NCBI RefSeq assembly: GCF_024586455.1
Contig: NC_065921.1
Location: forward strand, 74,047,865 to 74,111,864
From: Bactrocera neohumeralis
Lineage: Eukaryota; Arthropoda; Insecta; Diptera; Tephritidae
DNA length: 64,000 bases
Direction: 5' to 3'
Shown here: positions 23,001 to 36,700 of the stretch, piece by piece
Layout of the letters: each line of letters starts with the position of its first letter
How positions within the stretch are numbered: the first letter of the stretch is position 1
The notes under the pieces: model-generated
What the model was told of the DNA's origin: nothing
Database searches by the model: none
What the model saw: the letters and a program-made list of their open reading frames with translations, nothing else
Program-made: the position numbers and the translations under genes

Positions 23001-24760
23001 TCCGCGATTCGACCCATCCGTGACGCCTCTTCTCCTTAGACTTCGTCCCGTCCACAAATCCCTCGACGGTATGCGAGCAGAGACAAAGTCACCAAGTGTA
23101 GACTCTTAGATGCCTTCAGAAAATAGTAAGAAGATTTTCGGAATGTCTCTGCTTAAACTCTTTCATGTACCCAACATCCCTCAGCTGTACTGTGACCTCC
23201 GCTGCAATACGTCTGCCGACTTTTTCTCAATTCTTCTTCGGCAACCCTCTCTGGTATTTAAAATTTTGTCAACTCCGAACCTCGCTAATCTTCTCTGATA
23301 CTTAACTTAATATCTGTATTGATATTCACAAAAATGACTATGTATAGTGTTTGGGACCTTGAAAAACATTAAACATTTACTAAACACTTTAAGAACACTT
23401 ATAAATTTCGAAGATCTACAAAGTCTGTCTGTATATATACGAACTAGTCACTCAGTTTCTAAGATATCGTTTTGAAATTTTTCAAACGTCGTTTTCTTTT
23501 CAAGAAGCTGCTCATTTGTCGGAACTGCCGATATCGGACCACTATAACATAAAGCTGCCATATAAACTGAACGATCGGAATCAAGTTCTTCTATGGAAAA
23601 CTTTCACATTTGACAATGTATCTTCACGAAATTTGACATGGATTACTGCTTAAGGTAATAATATAATCTCCGAAAAAATTGTTCAGATCGGATTACTATA
23701 GCATATAGCTTCCATACAAACCGAACACATAGTTACTAAAAGAAATGCACCTGTGAAGGGTATATTAGCTTCGGTGCAGCCGAAATTAACGTTTTTTCTT
23801 GTTTTAGTTAATTAATGATATAACGAAACTATGGAAAATTGTTTACATTTAACTTCCTTTTACTCACCCACACAAAAATCGAGAAAAAAGAGAAAAATAT
23901 TGCCGCTTCCATATTACTAGAGCCAACACCACCTGGTGGCATAGGCGCAGAGGACCACTGCGACCACAAGTACACAAACGAAATGAAGTACATGAAGGCC
24001 CAGAATGCTAAAAGCAAAATACAATATTAAAATTATTATAATTTAACAAACTTGTAAATCACAACGCCGGGTTTGAGCTCTTCTCTCAAAACGAAGTCAC
24101 AGCAATTGACACTCACCTGAGAATCCCATATCCGCCATCACATAACGTTTCCTGCTCTTCACCGATGACATACGTTCGAACAGGTACTCACCAGCGATGA
24201 AGGCCATCGACGCCAGAAAACCGAATACACCGATTGTATTGCCATATTTGCACGCCATGGCATCGCCATTGTACAGACACACCTCCTTGCCATTCTCGTC
24301 GGTGCGCCAACCCTCCGATGAAATGCAGCCAAAGACAACGATGGAAAAGAGCTGAAAGTAAAATGAAAATTGAGCATAGAGAATAGAGAAATACTGCTTG
24401 TATTGTAGGTATGTGGGTGTTTGTGTGTGTGAATGACTGTGTGTAGAAAAGCGTTAGATGGTACGTGATAATTATTATGTAAGCGCCGCCTGAATGAATT
24501 TTCAATTAAAAATTCTCATTAAGTGTGTATAATGTTAATAGATTGAAAAAGTAATGTGACTTTGCGAAATTAATTAACCCTGAAAATTGAGTTCATTACT
24601 TTCACGATGCACTGTAGATACGTATGTTTGGTATAATAAGGTTTATCATTTCAATTGAGCCGATTACAGCAACAATGTATAGGAGAGATAATATAATTAG
24701 CATTTTCAAGAGGTTTTAAGTCTAGAATTTAGCAAAATTTATTTCTTTAGTAAAACTGTT

Positions 24761-24798
<38 letters not shown>

Positions 24799-27700
24799 TA
24801 TATATTTATATATATATATATATATTATATATACATATATATATATGCCTTTCGCATACTCTGACAACTTTAACCTTCACAAGTGGCAACCAAATGCCAT
24901 ACGCTCGGTTGTCCGTAGTGAAACAACTATTGAATATTGACTATTCCTGTCATGTAGCACCTTGACCCATTTCCCTAGCGACCGCACACAACACAAACAC
25001 TCAACTCGGCATTTCATGCAATCCAATTGAAGTCATGAAAATTTATTTTTATTATGCTCAAATGCAATATAAATTTCCATAGTAGAATTGGTACGTGCAC
25101 ACTTCATAGCGTCAAGATTCCAAGAAAAAATTAAAACTTATTGCAATTACGAGTAAATCAACTATGAGCTATACGGACGAAGTTTCTTCAGGGGCGAAAA
25201 ATAGGAAATACGTGAACTTTAACTGCACCGAAACTCAATACCCTTCACAGTTGCATTTCTTATAGCAACTATATAGTATGGATGATATTGATATCATCGG
25301 CCTCAACACCCGCGCCGTTAGTTCTGCTTTCTCCAGGCTGGACAAGGAAGCACAGAAAATGGGTCTGGCAATGAACGAGGGCAAAACGAAATATCTCCTG
25401 TCATCAAACAAACAGTCGTCGCACTCGCGACTTGGCTCTCACGTCACTGTTGACAGTCATAACTTTGAAGTTGTAGATAATTTGGTATATTTAGGAACCA
25501 GCATAAACACCACCAACAATGTCAGCCTGGAAATCCAACGCAGGATTGCTCTTGCCAACAGGTGCTACTTCGGACTGAGTAGGCAATTGAAAAGTAAAGT
25601 CCTCTCTCGACGAACAAAAGCTAAACTCTATAAGTCGCTCATAATTCCCGTCCTGCTATATGGTGCAGAGGCTTGGGCGATGACAACAACCGATGAGTCG
25701 ACGTTACGAGTTTTCGAGAGAAAGGTTCTGCGGAGGATTTATGTTCCTTTGCGGATTGGCAACGGTGAGTATTGCATTCGATGAAACGATAAGCTGTGCG
25801 AGATGTACGACGACATTGACATAGTTCAGCGAATTAAAAGACAGCGGCTACGCTGGCTAGGTCATGTTGTCCGGATGGATGAAAACACTCCAGCTCTGAA
25901 AGTATTCGACGCAAGTACCCACCGGGGAAGCAGAGGAAGAGGAAGACGTCCCCTCCGTTTGGAGAAGGAACCTGACTTCGCTTGGAATATCCAATTGGCG
26001 CCACGTAGCGAAAAGAAGAAACGACTGGCGCGCTGTTGTTAACTCGGCTATAATCGCGTATGTCTACGCCAATTAAGAAGAAGAAAATGTATATAGGTTA
26101 TGTTAGATTAGCATGGTACGCTAAACAGCTACGCATAGACTACTTTTGATCCTTTGCGATACCAGTTAGAGTTTCGTTAGGAAGTCTATGAGGAGTAGGC
26201 ATCCTTTAGGATGCTTGACGCTAATTTGAGCAGATCCAAGCAAGCTATGACAAGCGAGCAATATTGGCTAAAGTCAGTCAGTCGGTGGTAATGTACGCGG
26301 CGCCCATATGGGGACCAGCAATGCAAAATAAGACATACGTCAAGAAAGCAGGATCTCTGATGCGACTTAATGCAATAAGAGTTATTTGTGGATTCCGCAT
26401 GGTGTCGCACGAGGCAGCTGGAGTCATAGCGGGTATCATTTCACCGGACATAATGGCATTAGAGCTCAAAAGAGTCTATGAAAAATCAAGAAGCGTTGGA
26501 AGACGTCTTACAACAGCAGAGCGAAACGAGGAAAGGCAGGAAAATATATGTGAGTGGCAGAGGCGCTGGGGCATGGCAGAAAATGGAAGGTGGACGTATA
26601 AACTAATCAGAAAGGTGAAAGCATGGGTTGATGGAAAGAACAGCGAGACTGGAACAGAATGTTCTTGCGGTGATGGCAGCGAAAACGCGCAGCATATTTT
26701 CTTTTACTGTCCGTAATTGGAAGCAGAGAGGAATGACTTAGAAATTATTACCAACAAACGTGTGACTCCAGAGAATATAGTGCGCCACATGATACGTCGT
26801 GTGGAATAAAGTGAAGAATTGATCCGCAATTGCTCTCCAGGAACTGAAAAAAAAAGGCAGCAAAGAAGTAGAAAAATATAGTTCAGAAGGTGTCCACGAA
26901 GAGCTAACCTTGGCTGAGCCAGGTTCTGCGAAGAAATGCTTAACGGCAGTCTCGTAGAATCGGTTAGCTGCAGTCGGAGTTAGGGTTTAGTACGTCGGTG
27001 TACTGTTACGCAAGTTCAGCATGGTATGATAATCCATACTGAGCGTGGTCCCGAAAGAGGTGTACCCTTAGCGTGCAGTATGAATCCTGCATGCTGTCTT
27101 GGACTGAGGGTATCTATGAAAGATTCCCCCTTCGAAAAGAAAAAAAATCTTGCCAACGCGTTACAATTGCACAAGAGTTGCAGGATACTCTTTCCAAGAA
27201 GAAAATTCCGTAGTCGTCTCGATTTGTCAGTCCCATTTTACAGGCGTATGCCTCCACCAGACTGTAACCAGTAACAGCCGTACACCACTCTTTTTTATCT
27301 CGTTCATTATCTCAATGCTTCCGATCACCTTTGTGCCTTGCCACTCAGTTGATGTGAATTCGCTTGCTTCTGGCGACACTCTCCACTGCTGCCCTGCATT
27401 CCAAGACACTTCTGGTCGCTATGTAAAACCAAGTTGAAGCCTTGATTGCCTTGATTGCTGCTTGACTTTCCACGTATTTGTTGACTCTGATATTTCGTGC
27501 TGATGCATTAGAGGTCAGCTCCGCGGCTTTCCCAAAGCAAAGTCCTCTGTTTGAAATACATATACTACATTGGTCCGGCAGACTGTTTTTACTGTGAATA
27601 GCAGATCACTGCTCCAACTTCGTAAATACATAATAAATATGATATATTCTAACTTTTAGACAGTGGAAATGTTATATTTAATTGAAAATACAGGTGACTG

Positions 27701-30700
27701 TATTTGAATTTTGTTTTTTGAAACATCATTTTCATTATTTCAAATTTCTACTTAACCGGAACGTATCTGGATTGATATCCGGTTCTGGACCGTCATTTCT
27801 GTAGTATTCGTTCGCATTAGCAAATATTTTTAATGCTTCTGCAACTACAAAATCCCTTACATTGCCACATATAACAAATGATTACATAACTGCCCAAACA
27901 CGGCATCAAACAACAATTTAAGGTAGTCTCTGCATTGTAAAATTATAAAAGTTCCAACCTTCGCTAGATGGTAATCGAAATGATAATAGAACGCGGAATA
28001 GTAGTATCCTTCAGGCGCCACTTTTAATTAAAGAGCAGACAACTAAGCAAAGAATAATCTCGCTTCGTAAGCTGATACGATAACAATCATATGTTTGCTC
28101 AAGTCTCCAACGTATACTCAATGTTATCAACCGTGACCAAGTACGGATATCACCTCAATCAAAGCATCAATAGACATAACAATGAATTTTCACGTACCAA
28201 ACAATTTCACGGGCTTTCTTTACACCGCCACGAGTACGTAGAAAGCGCTAAATAGAAACAGTTAAGAGCTTTAGGCACAATTTCCTACAATAGGCATGGT
28301 AAGGTAGTTTTTTAGATGTTTCAAACTTTATAAAGGTATAAGACTTTCAAGACAACTCTTAAAAAAAAAACACTTGTTTGATATGTATAGTACATGGTAC
28401 CCGGAAATTGTTAATAAAAAACAAAATATTTAATTATTCATGAATATTTATTTCGTCGCCTTCAAAGTAATCCCCACCAGATTTAATACACATATTCCAA
28501 CGATTTTTCCAATCCTCGAAACATTTTTCATAAGTACCTTTTGGTATGGCATTCAGCTCTTTCAACGAATTTTGCTATATATAAGTATTTTCGATAGACT
28601 GAAAACGGGCTCCACGGCAACAGCAATTTCAGTTTTGGTAACAGGAAAAAATCACACGGAGCCAAATCTGGGAAATATGGTGGTTGATCGATAGTATTCA
28701 TTGCATTTATGGCCTTAAGTTCGGTCACAATCGTGGCTCAATGCGATGGTGCTTCTCATCGTGTAAAATCCTTGACTTGTTCTTCCACAATTCCGGTCTT
28801 TATCGACGAATGTTCTCAGGCCTCAATACGACCAAATCGAGCTCCTTATTGACCGTCTGTCCCGCCGGAATAAATTTATGACGCACCAAACTATGAATAT
28901 AAAAAAAAACAATAAGCAACACCATGATTTTTTAGCGGCTTTAACGTGGTTTTATTGGTTTCTGCTCGTTTTTCCCCCTTCATTCCGATGATTGTTGACT
29001 TGTTGGCATGCCAAACTCATAAACCCATCTCTTTTAGGCAGTTATACTGCTCTTCATGTATGTGGGATCGGAATTCGCACGATCAAGCATGTCCAAGGAG
29101 ACCTGTTTACGGTACTCATTTTGAAAAAAATTCAACTTTATTAGGACGAGTCGAGCAAGAATGCTTTTCGTACCCAAAATATTCACCAAAATCATTCGAA
29201 CGAACGAGCGAGGTTTCTTGCTATCTCTCTATCACTTGTCCTTGTCGATTTTCAAGCACCATATCCTTCACTCTCGAAGCTCGTCTAGAATCAGACATGT
29301 CTTCAACGATCTCTCGATCGTCTTGTGTTTGAAGGCTTTGTACCACTCGTAGGCTTGTGTTTCTGATAAAACTGAATCACCGTAAGCCTTTTCCAACTGA
29401 ACTGATTTTTAGCATAGAATCCCGAGTCAAAACATTACGACTGACTGAGTTAAAAAAAAGGGATGAAAAATTTGAACGGCAGAACAGTATTTAGTCTAAT
29501 ACTTCTATACCCCTAAAAAAACAACCTATTATAAGCCACAATAAAAAATCATACAGCCACATACTTATATCTATGTACTTGTAACTACTTATTGCCCTGC
29601 TCGGCCTCATGTGCTACACGCCCACTAACCAAGCTGTCAAGTGAAGTGCCCCCACATACATACACCAAGCGCCAGCTGCCTTCATTTTTACGTCACTTTT
29701 TTTTCATTCACCACCACCACTTCTCTCGCCTTACGCATTGTCCAATGCCCACACAATGGCTATTCGCTCTTCCGCTTGTTGTCGGCAAAACCAGCGTTGT
29801 CGCCTCCATTCTTATCGCCATTGTAATGCGACGCAGAGTAATGGAGGAATGTCGCAAAAAATCTTCTGCTCTACTTATTTTTGCTGCTATTTAGACATGT
29901 TCGCTGCAATAAGTAGTAGGAAGTAAAGCATGGCAAAGGAAAGGAAACAAGTCAGAGATATGTAATATGTTTGAGAACTACTACTAAGCTACGTACATAA
30001 GTATATATGTATATGTGTCTGGGAAATAACTGCAGAAAGTGCTCGTGCGGCGATTATTGCTATAAGGCGAGTCATGGTATGCCATTATTGGATATTTGAA
30101 AGCGGTTGGCAAGGAAACAAAAACAAAAAGACATAAAGAATACAAATGCATTAGCATAAAAAGTGAATGCGAACAATGAGCAGTAGTACCAGGAAACATA
30201 TTCAAAATAGAGGCCAACATAAGACGGTAAATATATATATGTGACTGTACTTGCTTTCGGTTATACATGTGTATTAATGCATTTTTATATTTTACCCGGT
30301 GTGTATGAATACTTGTGCATGTTCCCTTATTTTTCTACATTTTCGAAAGTAAATTTTTCCAGAAGTCTTTTTAGCAATTATAATTGAGATCATACAAAAA
30401 TAGTGGTTTTGAGCGCCGTTCCATGACAGTCGGGTCTACGAAACCAAAAGAAATGTTAATAACTGTCTTTGTGAAAGTAAGTAACGGGTGATTTTTAGAC
30501 GTGTGGGTTTATATGAAATATATTTTACTTAATTCGTTCCTAATTTTTTCAAGAATTGTTATTTTTTTGACAATAAATTCCATTTTTAGAATATAAATGA
30601 CACATTATTTTTTCGGAGTTTGTCTTTTTGATAGTCGTTACTGGATTTATAAGCAGTTTTTTGCCATTTTATAAAAAAAATGGACTTATTCCGGAACAAC

Positions 30701-33700
30701 GTTTGCAAATCGTGCAAATTTATTATAGAAATAATGTCAACATAATCGCCATCGGTAATTCAAGCAACCATGGATCGACAGGCCGTACAGTGCGCACCGA
30801 AGACGTTGTTGCTGTTGTGAAACATAGTTTCAAAGAAGACTCGAATAAGACCAACCCCCATCGCTCGCAACAATTGGAGCTGTGCCCATTCACTTTATGG
30901 AAGATTTTGCAAAGGGATCTTGTTTCGTGGGCTAACGAAATCCAACTCGTGTACGAATTAAGCTGAACGACCATTGAGCGCGACACACGTTCGGTGAATG
31001 GTCCCAAACCAAGATGGACACCGATTCCGATTTTCACAAAAACATTTTTTTAGCCATGAAGCTCACTTTTGGTTAAATGGTAGGTGAATAATAAAATTGT
31101 GCTCTTTGGTAAAAGGGAATCATCGGTGCACATTTCTACAAAAACGAAGCCGATAATAAGTAACAATCGAAGGAGAAGGATATAGAGCCATGATTAGTGA
31201 CTTTTTCGTATCCTAATTGGAGGATATTGATGTGGATGACCTTTGGTTCTAACAAGGTGTCGCTACATGATCAAAAAGGCAATCAATTTATAAAATGAAA
31301 CTTTGGGTGTGCAAATTAACTCTCGTCGGGGTCTGTGGCAAGGTCTCCAAGATCATTCGATTTAGCACCACTGTACTATTTTTTGTGGCGTTCTGTGAAA
31401 TCGCTAATCTACGCTGTTAGGCCCGGGACAATTAAGCGTATTTTTGTTTGGTAGAAATTATTCAAAGAGCGTCGAGAACGCGGCGACGACGAACCATCAA
31501 CAAAAACTGATTATCACACTTCAATAAAATAAAGGAATTGGTGATTGATTGAGAATCGGCGATTAACAGTCAACGATTTTACTGGGATCGTTGGAATATC
31601 GGAAGGATCAGAGAAACCCATTTTGAAAGATCATTTGGGCTTAAGAGAAAGCACGGTTGATTCCAAAATCAATAAATGTTTTCGAAAAACTGCATCGCAT
31701 TGACGTCTCTCAAACAATGCTTTCTGACTACCAGGATGCCTTGGAATGTATTATTACTGGCAATGATTGTTGGTTCTACGCTTACGACCCGAAAAAGGAC
31801 GATTAATCGGCCGAATACCGTGGTAAAGGTGAGCCGAAGCCGAGGAAACCACATCAAAGCAGATCGAAAATCAAGGTTATGTTGACAGTTTTCTTCGATT
31901 ATCGAGGTGTGGTGTACTCCGAATTTCTTCCGACTGACAAAACTGACTACAAGGAATACTATTTGAGTGTTATGCGTCGTTTGCGTGAAGCTGTTCGTGA
32001 AAAGAGGCCGGAATTGTGGGTCGCCAACTCTGGATTTTGCACCACAATAATGTATGCGACGGTACTGCGTTGATGATTCGTGAGGTTTTCGCCAAATTTT
32101 CAACCAATGTTGTGCCGCAACCACCATATTCGTCTGATTTAGCTTCGCGTGACTTCTGGTTATTCAGCAAACTCAAACGACCGCTCCGGGGAAACCGTTT
32201 TGAGTCAATAGAGCATATTAAATGTGAATCGCCACGAGCATTGAAGGCTATTCCGGAAATTGACTTTAACAAGTGTTTCGAGGATTGAAAACAACGTTTG
32301 CATAAAGGTATTGCGGGGGTTATGGGAAGGGGGAATACTTTGAGGGGGGCGTTTTGGATTTTAAAGAATAAATTAAGAATTTTAAAAATATGAATAAAGT
32401 CTTACTAACTCTTGCTCATAGTAGTACATATGTAAGTATATGCCGCAGAATTTTTTTTATAAAACTCTCAAAAAAAATTACTTTTTGAAATAAAAAAGAA
32501 TCCAAAAAAAATAAAATTAAAAATATTTTATTGTATTTAAGGGGGTATTCTCATGTAATCACTTCGAAAAATCGATTTTTGACAGTAAAACCTATTGAAA
32601 ACATGCTGTGAAAAATTCAGACCGAAATTCATAGTATTTGATAAGTTACAGCTCATAGTCGCCGACGTGTCGTAAGCGACTGTCTACCAGGCGCCATGAC
32701 AAGTCTGCAGCTGCTAAGTTTCTATTGTTTGCATCGGTAAACTTTACACGTATTTTTCTCGAATCATCATTTTCTGAAACTGTCATGCTCCTAAAAAACA
32801 AAAACTATTCAACCGATTGCTTTAAAATTTACATACAGTAGAATCCCGATTATGTTCGATTATCCGGACTACTAATTGTTATAGTTGTCGTCGTCCGATA
32901 ATAAATAACGAGAGAGAATTGTTTATGTCAAGTACCATTTCGCAAAATATTTTCTTGATATTGCTTTTTTTAACGATTCAGGGACTTGGCCGCAATGAAA
33001 CGATGTGATTCTTTACGTCGAAGACCAATAAAAAAAACCAAAATTTTAAATTACATAGGTATTATGTAATACATTTTTCGGAAGTTCTTATAACATAATT
33101 TTTTTTCGATTATCGGATTTTCGATTATACGGAAAATTGATTATCAGAATTGTTTATTTGGACTTTTTTTTGAAGTTCAACATTTTTTTTAATGACGATA
33201 GCCGCAGAACTACTGAATAATAATCCATTCGATTTTTTTATTTCAGACAACATGAACAGCCGCTATCACCATGACCAGAGAACTACTTTTTTTTGTTGGG
33301 GACTACTTTGATTTAAAAAAAATATATATTAAAAATGTAAAAAACGAAAAAAAAAAAAATTTTTGTACATTTCAAAATACAAATAAAAATATATTAAAAA
33401 ATGAAAATGATTGAATTTTGTTGTCGCATAAAAAAAATTTTCCTAAAAAGTGGTAAAATGTATGCGTTCACATGAGAGTACCCCCTTAAAATAACACAAA
33501 AAACAAAGATATTAATTTCATATGTACGTTGTAGGTGCTTATGCATGTGTGTATTCAACCACCCAAAAAGCTGTAACATTTGTCTGCTGTACATGCTATT
33601 TCCTTGCTGCATTTCATTTATCACATCAATTAATATTAAATTATCATTGTGCTTGTTGACGACACAAGCACAAGCTCCCAAACCAGTGTCAATTACTCTG

Positions 33701-36700
33701 AATTGTCTAAATAATCGATTGCACTTGCATAAACAGACAAGATACACAAATAAAAAAAATTATAACAAGATTAAGCACATTTGTAATACATTTGTTATAA
33801 ATATACATAACTAAATATACATACATACATTCATAAATGTACATGAATATGGATATATGATTATATACATATATTGTATACGTATATTGGTTAGTCGAAA
33901 AAGTCTTTTCGTATTTCTAAACAAACTTCAACTTACTTTTTTATTTATAATAATAAATATAAAAAAAATATGTACCATTTTGTTCGAACAATTTTTGCCA
34001 TTTTGCCGCTAGAGACATTATTTCATCAGTGTAAATCAAAATTTAGAAATTTCCAGAACGAAAGCGAGCGAACCATTGTTGTGCTATACGAACTGATACA
34101 GCATCACTTCCGTAAACTACACAAATTTCATTGATGACTTGCGTGGCATTCTTCCCTTTTTTATACAAAATTTTCAAAAAAAGGAAATATCAAGAAACTG
34201 TCAAACTTTTGTATTACTTGCAAAGAAATGACGTCACAGAGTAATGTATGTTTGTATCAAATGAGCTCTTCATTCTAGATTTCTTCATTTAATTTGTGTT
34301 TGCGGACTTTAACTTCGTCTCCACCGTAGTTTTGATGCCTTCGCAGGTGCATTTTTTATAACGGTTGATCCAAGTAGAGGTACTTTTTTCAGTAGCTGTC
34401 AACTTTTACAAAAACTAAAGCCTCTCAACCTTCCCAAGCGACAACGCTTCGCTCTATGGGCTCTTGAGAAGTTCCAAGAAGTTCCGACTTTTTCGACACA
34501 AATTTTGTTCAGCATGAGGTCCATTTTTTTGTCAATGGGTATGTAAATTAGCAAATTATCACATTTGAGACGAAGAGCAACCTGAAGAGATTCAAGAGCT
34601 GCCATTTCGTCCAGAAAGAAACAACGATTGGTTTGCTTTGTGGGCCCTTGGAATCATCGAACCATATTTCTTCAAAAACCAACGTGAGAACGAAACCGTC
34701 AATGGCGACCGTTAATGATCGAACGAGTCATCGAGAATTGAACTCACTAGATGGACCAACATTTAAAAGAAAAAATTAAAAAAAAAAAATAAATGTCAAA
34801 GAACGTTCTTGCGAATGATAATAAACTTTGCCCATTAAATTTGAAGCTTCTGTGTTTTTTCTTTAAAGAATAAGTGAACCACCAAATGGATCACCGTTCT
34901 ATACGCTATACAGTAGAGGCCCGCTAATCCGGATCAATAAAAACCGGCCCCTATCCGGAATATAAGGTAATCCGGATTACCAAAGACATATCAGAACTAT
35001 GTATTATGAAAAAATATTTATAAATTTCTGTTTGTTTATTATAAAAAATAATACACATGTTCCAAAAAAACAAAAAAAAAATTAAACCAATAAAGCATAA
35101 AAGCGAATATAGTGAATAATAAACATGTGATCCGGATTAGAGAATACGGATAGAGAATGTCGGTCCGGATTACAAGGGACATAATAGAAATTTTGAGTTT
35201 TTTAACCCTGTCCGGATTACAGTGGAATCCGGATTAGGCCATGTCCGGATTAGCGGGCCTCTACTGTAGTTGTCTGATCTAAAGAAATTCTTCATAGATT
35301 GTACCAATGGCAGTGAGAGACTATTTTGCTTATTTACAGACGGTCATGGCTAAATCGACTCAGCTCGTCACTCTGATCATTGATACATGTACATAAGTAT
35401 ATACTTTATATGTTCTCCACCCTTTTCTTTCAGGCTATAAGAATCCATATTGCGCTACTCGTGCAAATAGACGGAAAGTGAGCAACCGTTAGAAATACTA
35501 ACAATAATTATAATAAAAATAATGAATCACGAATTGCTCTTTGATTTCAACACCAGGAATATGCACATGACCACCCACAACATATGGTGTGACAGACAGA
35601 ATGACAGCTGTGGCGCCAATACACGACACACACCACAAACCAACGCAATGAATCAACATTTAATAGCACAGATGTGGGAAAGTGGCCCACACTGACCTAG
35701 TTTAAATTGAAAAAAGAAATTCACTTTCCTTTCTGCCGCTTGCTGCCGTCAAGGCCAAGTTTGCGAAGACATGTTAGTTAAATAAATAGTGAGTGAAGTT
35801 GACAGGAGCTAGTGGTGGTTTCCGATAGCAACCGCCTATCACAACGTTGGCAAGGCTGCCGGACCAACTGTTTTTGAGTTCAATTAAAAGTTAATGCTGA
35901 AGCAAGTGGTGAGTATTTTTCCTACTAAATAACTGAAACTAAAGTAATAAAAGTGCAATAGAAGAAGCATAAAAGAAAGATGAAGCACAGTAGTAAAAGC
36001 AGTACGCCATCCAACTAACAGCAACAGCAACAAAAGTAATTAAAGAGAAAAGCTGTTCAATATTTGAATTATACTGCAAAACATACAGGGTCCGGCCAAC
36101 TTCAGACCGTTCGTCCAGCTGTCGCATTGGAATCAGCTGTTTATAAATTTGCTGAATGACAGTTCGGAGTATTGTTCACAAGTGTACAAAAGCGTTTTGC
36201 CAAAAGTGAACGCAAAAAAAGTGATCAGCGATGGAATTCAAACGTAATAGTGTGATTGCTTTATATTTAGCTGGAAAATCACAGCCAGCAATTGTTCGTG
36301 AGCCCAAACACCTTAATGTGAATAAAGTTTTTGTTTATCGCACCATCACTCGTTACAATGATACTGGTAGCATCGCAAAACGCCATGGAGGTGATCATCA
36401 AAAGACTGCATCGTCACGTGAGATGGTTCGGAAAGTGAAGAAGCGACTTGAGCGAAATCCACGACGAAGTGCCAATCAAATGGCTAAAGAACTGAAAATA
36501 TCCGACCGCAGCATCCGACGCATATTGAAAAATGAGCTCAAGGTCAAGCCTTACAAGTTCCAAAAGGCCCATGATCTCACACCGAAGTAGCAACAAGTAA
36601 GACTTTAGAGAGCGCTTGGCCGAAAGCGGTAAAATTCCGAACATGACGAAAAAATTTTTCCAATTGAGCAATTCGTAAACTCTCAAAACGATAGGGTTTA

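Noticed and set aside
24159..24505. Overlapping minus-strand frames of 72 and 105 codons
   Set aside because: Out-of-frame readings through Synaptogyrin exon 2 and its intron.
24759..24965. Open frame MIYIYIYVYIY over the TA repeat
   Set aside because: Low-complexity translation of a microsatellite.
29592..29926. Three overlapping open frames with Cys/Ser/His-rich products
   Set aside because: Three frames open at once in GC-richer intronic DNA, none with a recognisable protein.
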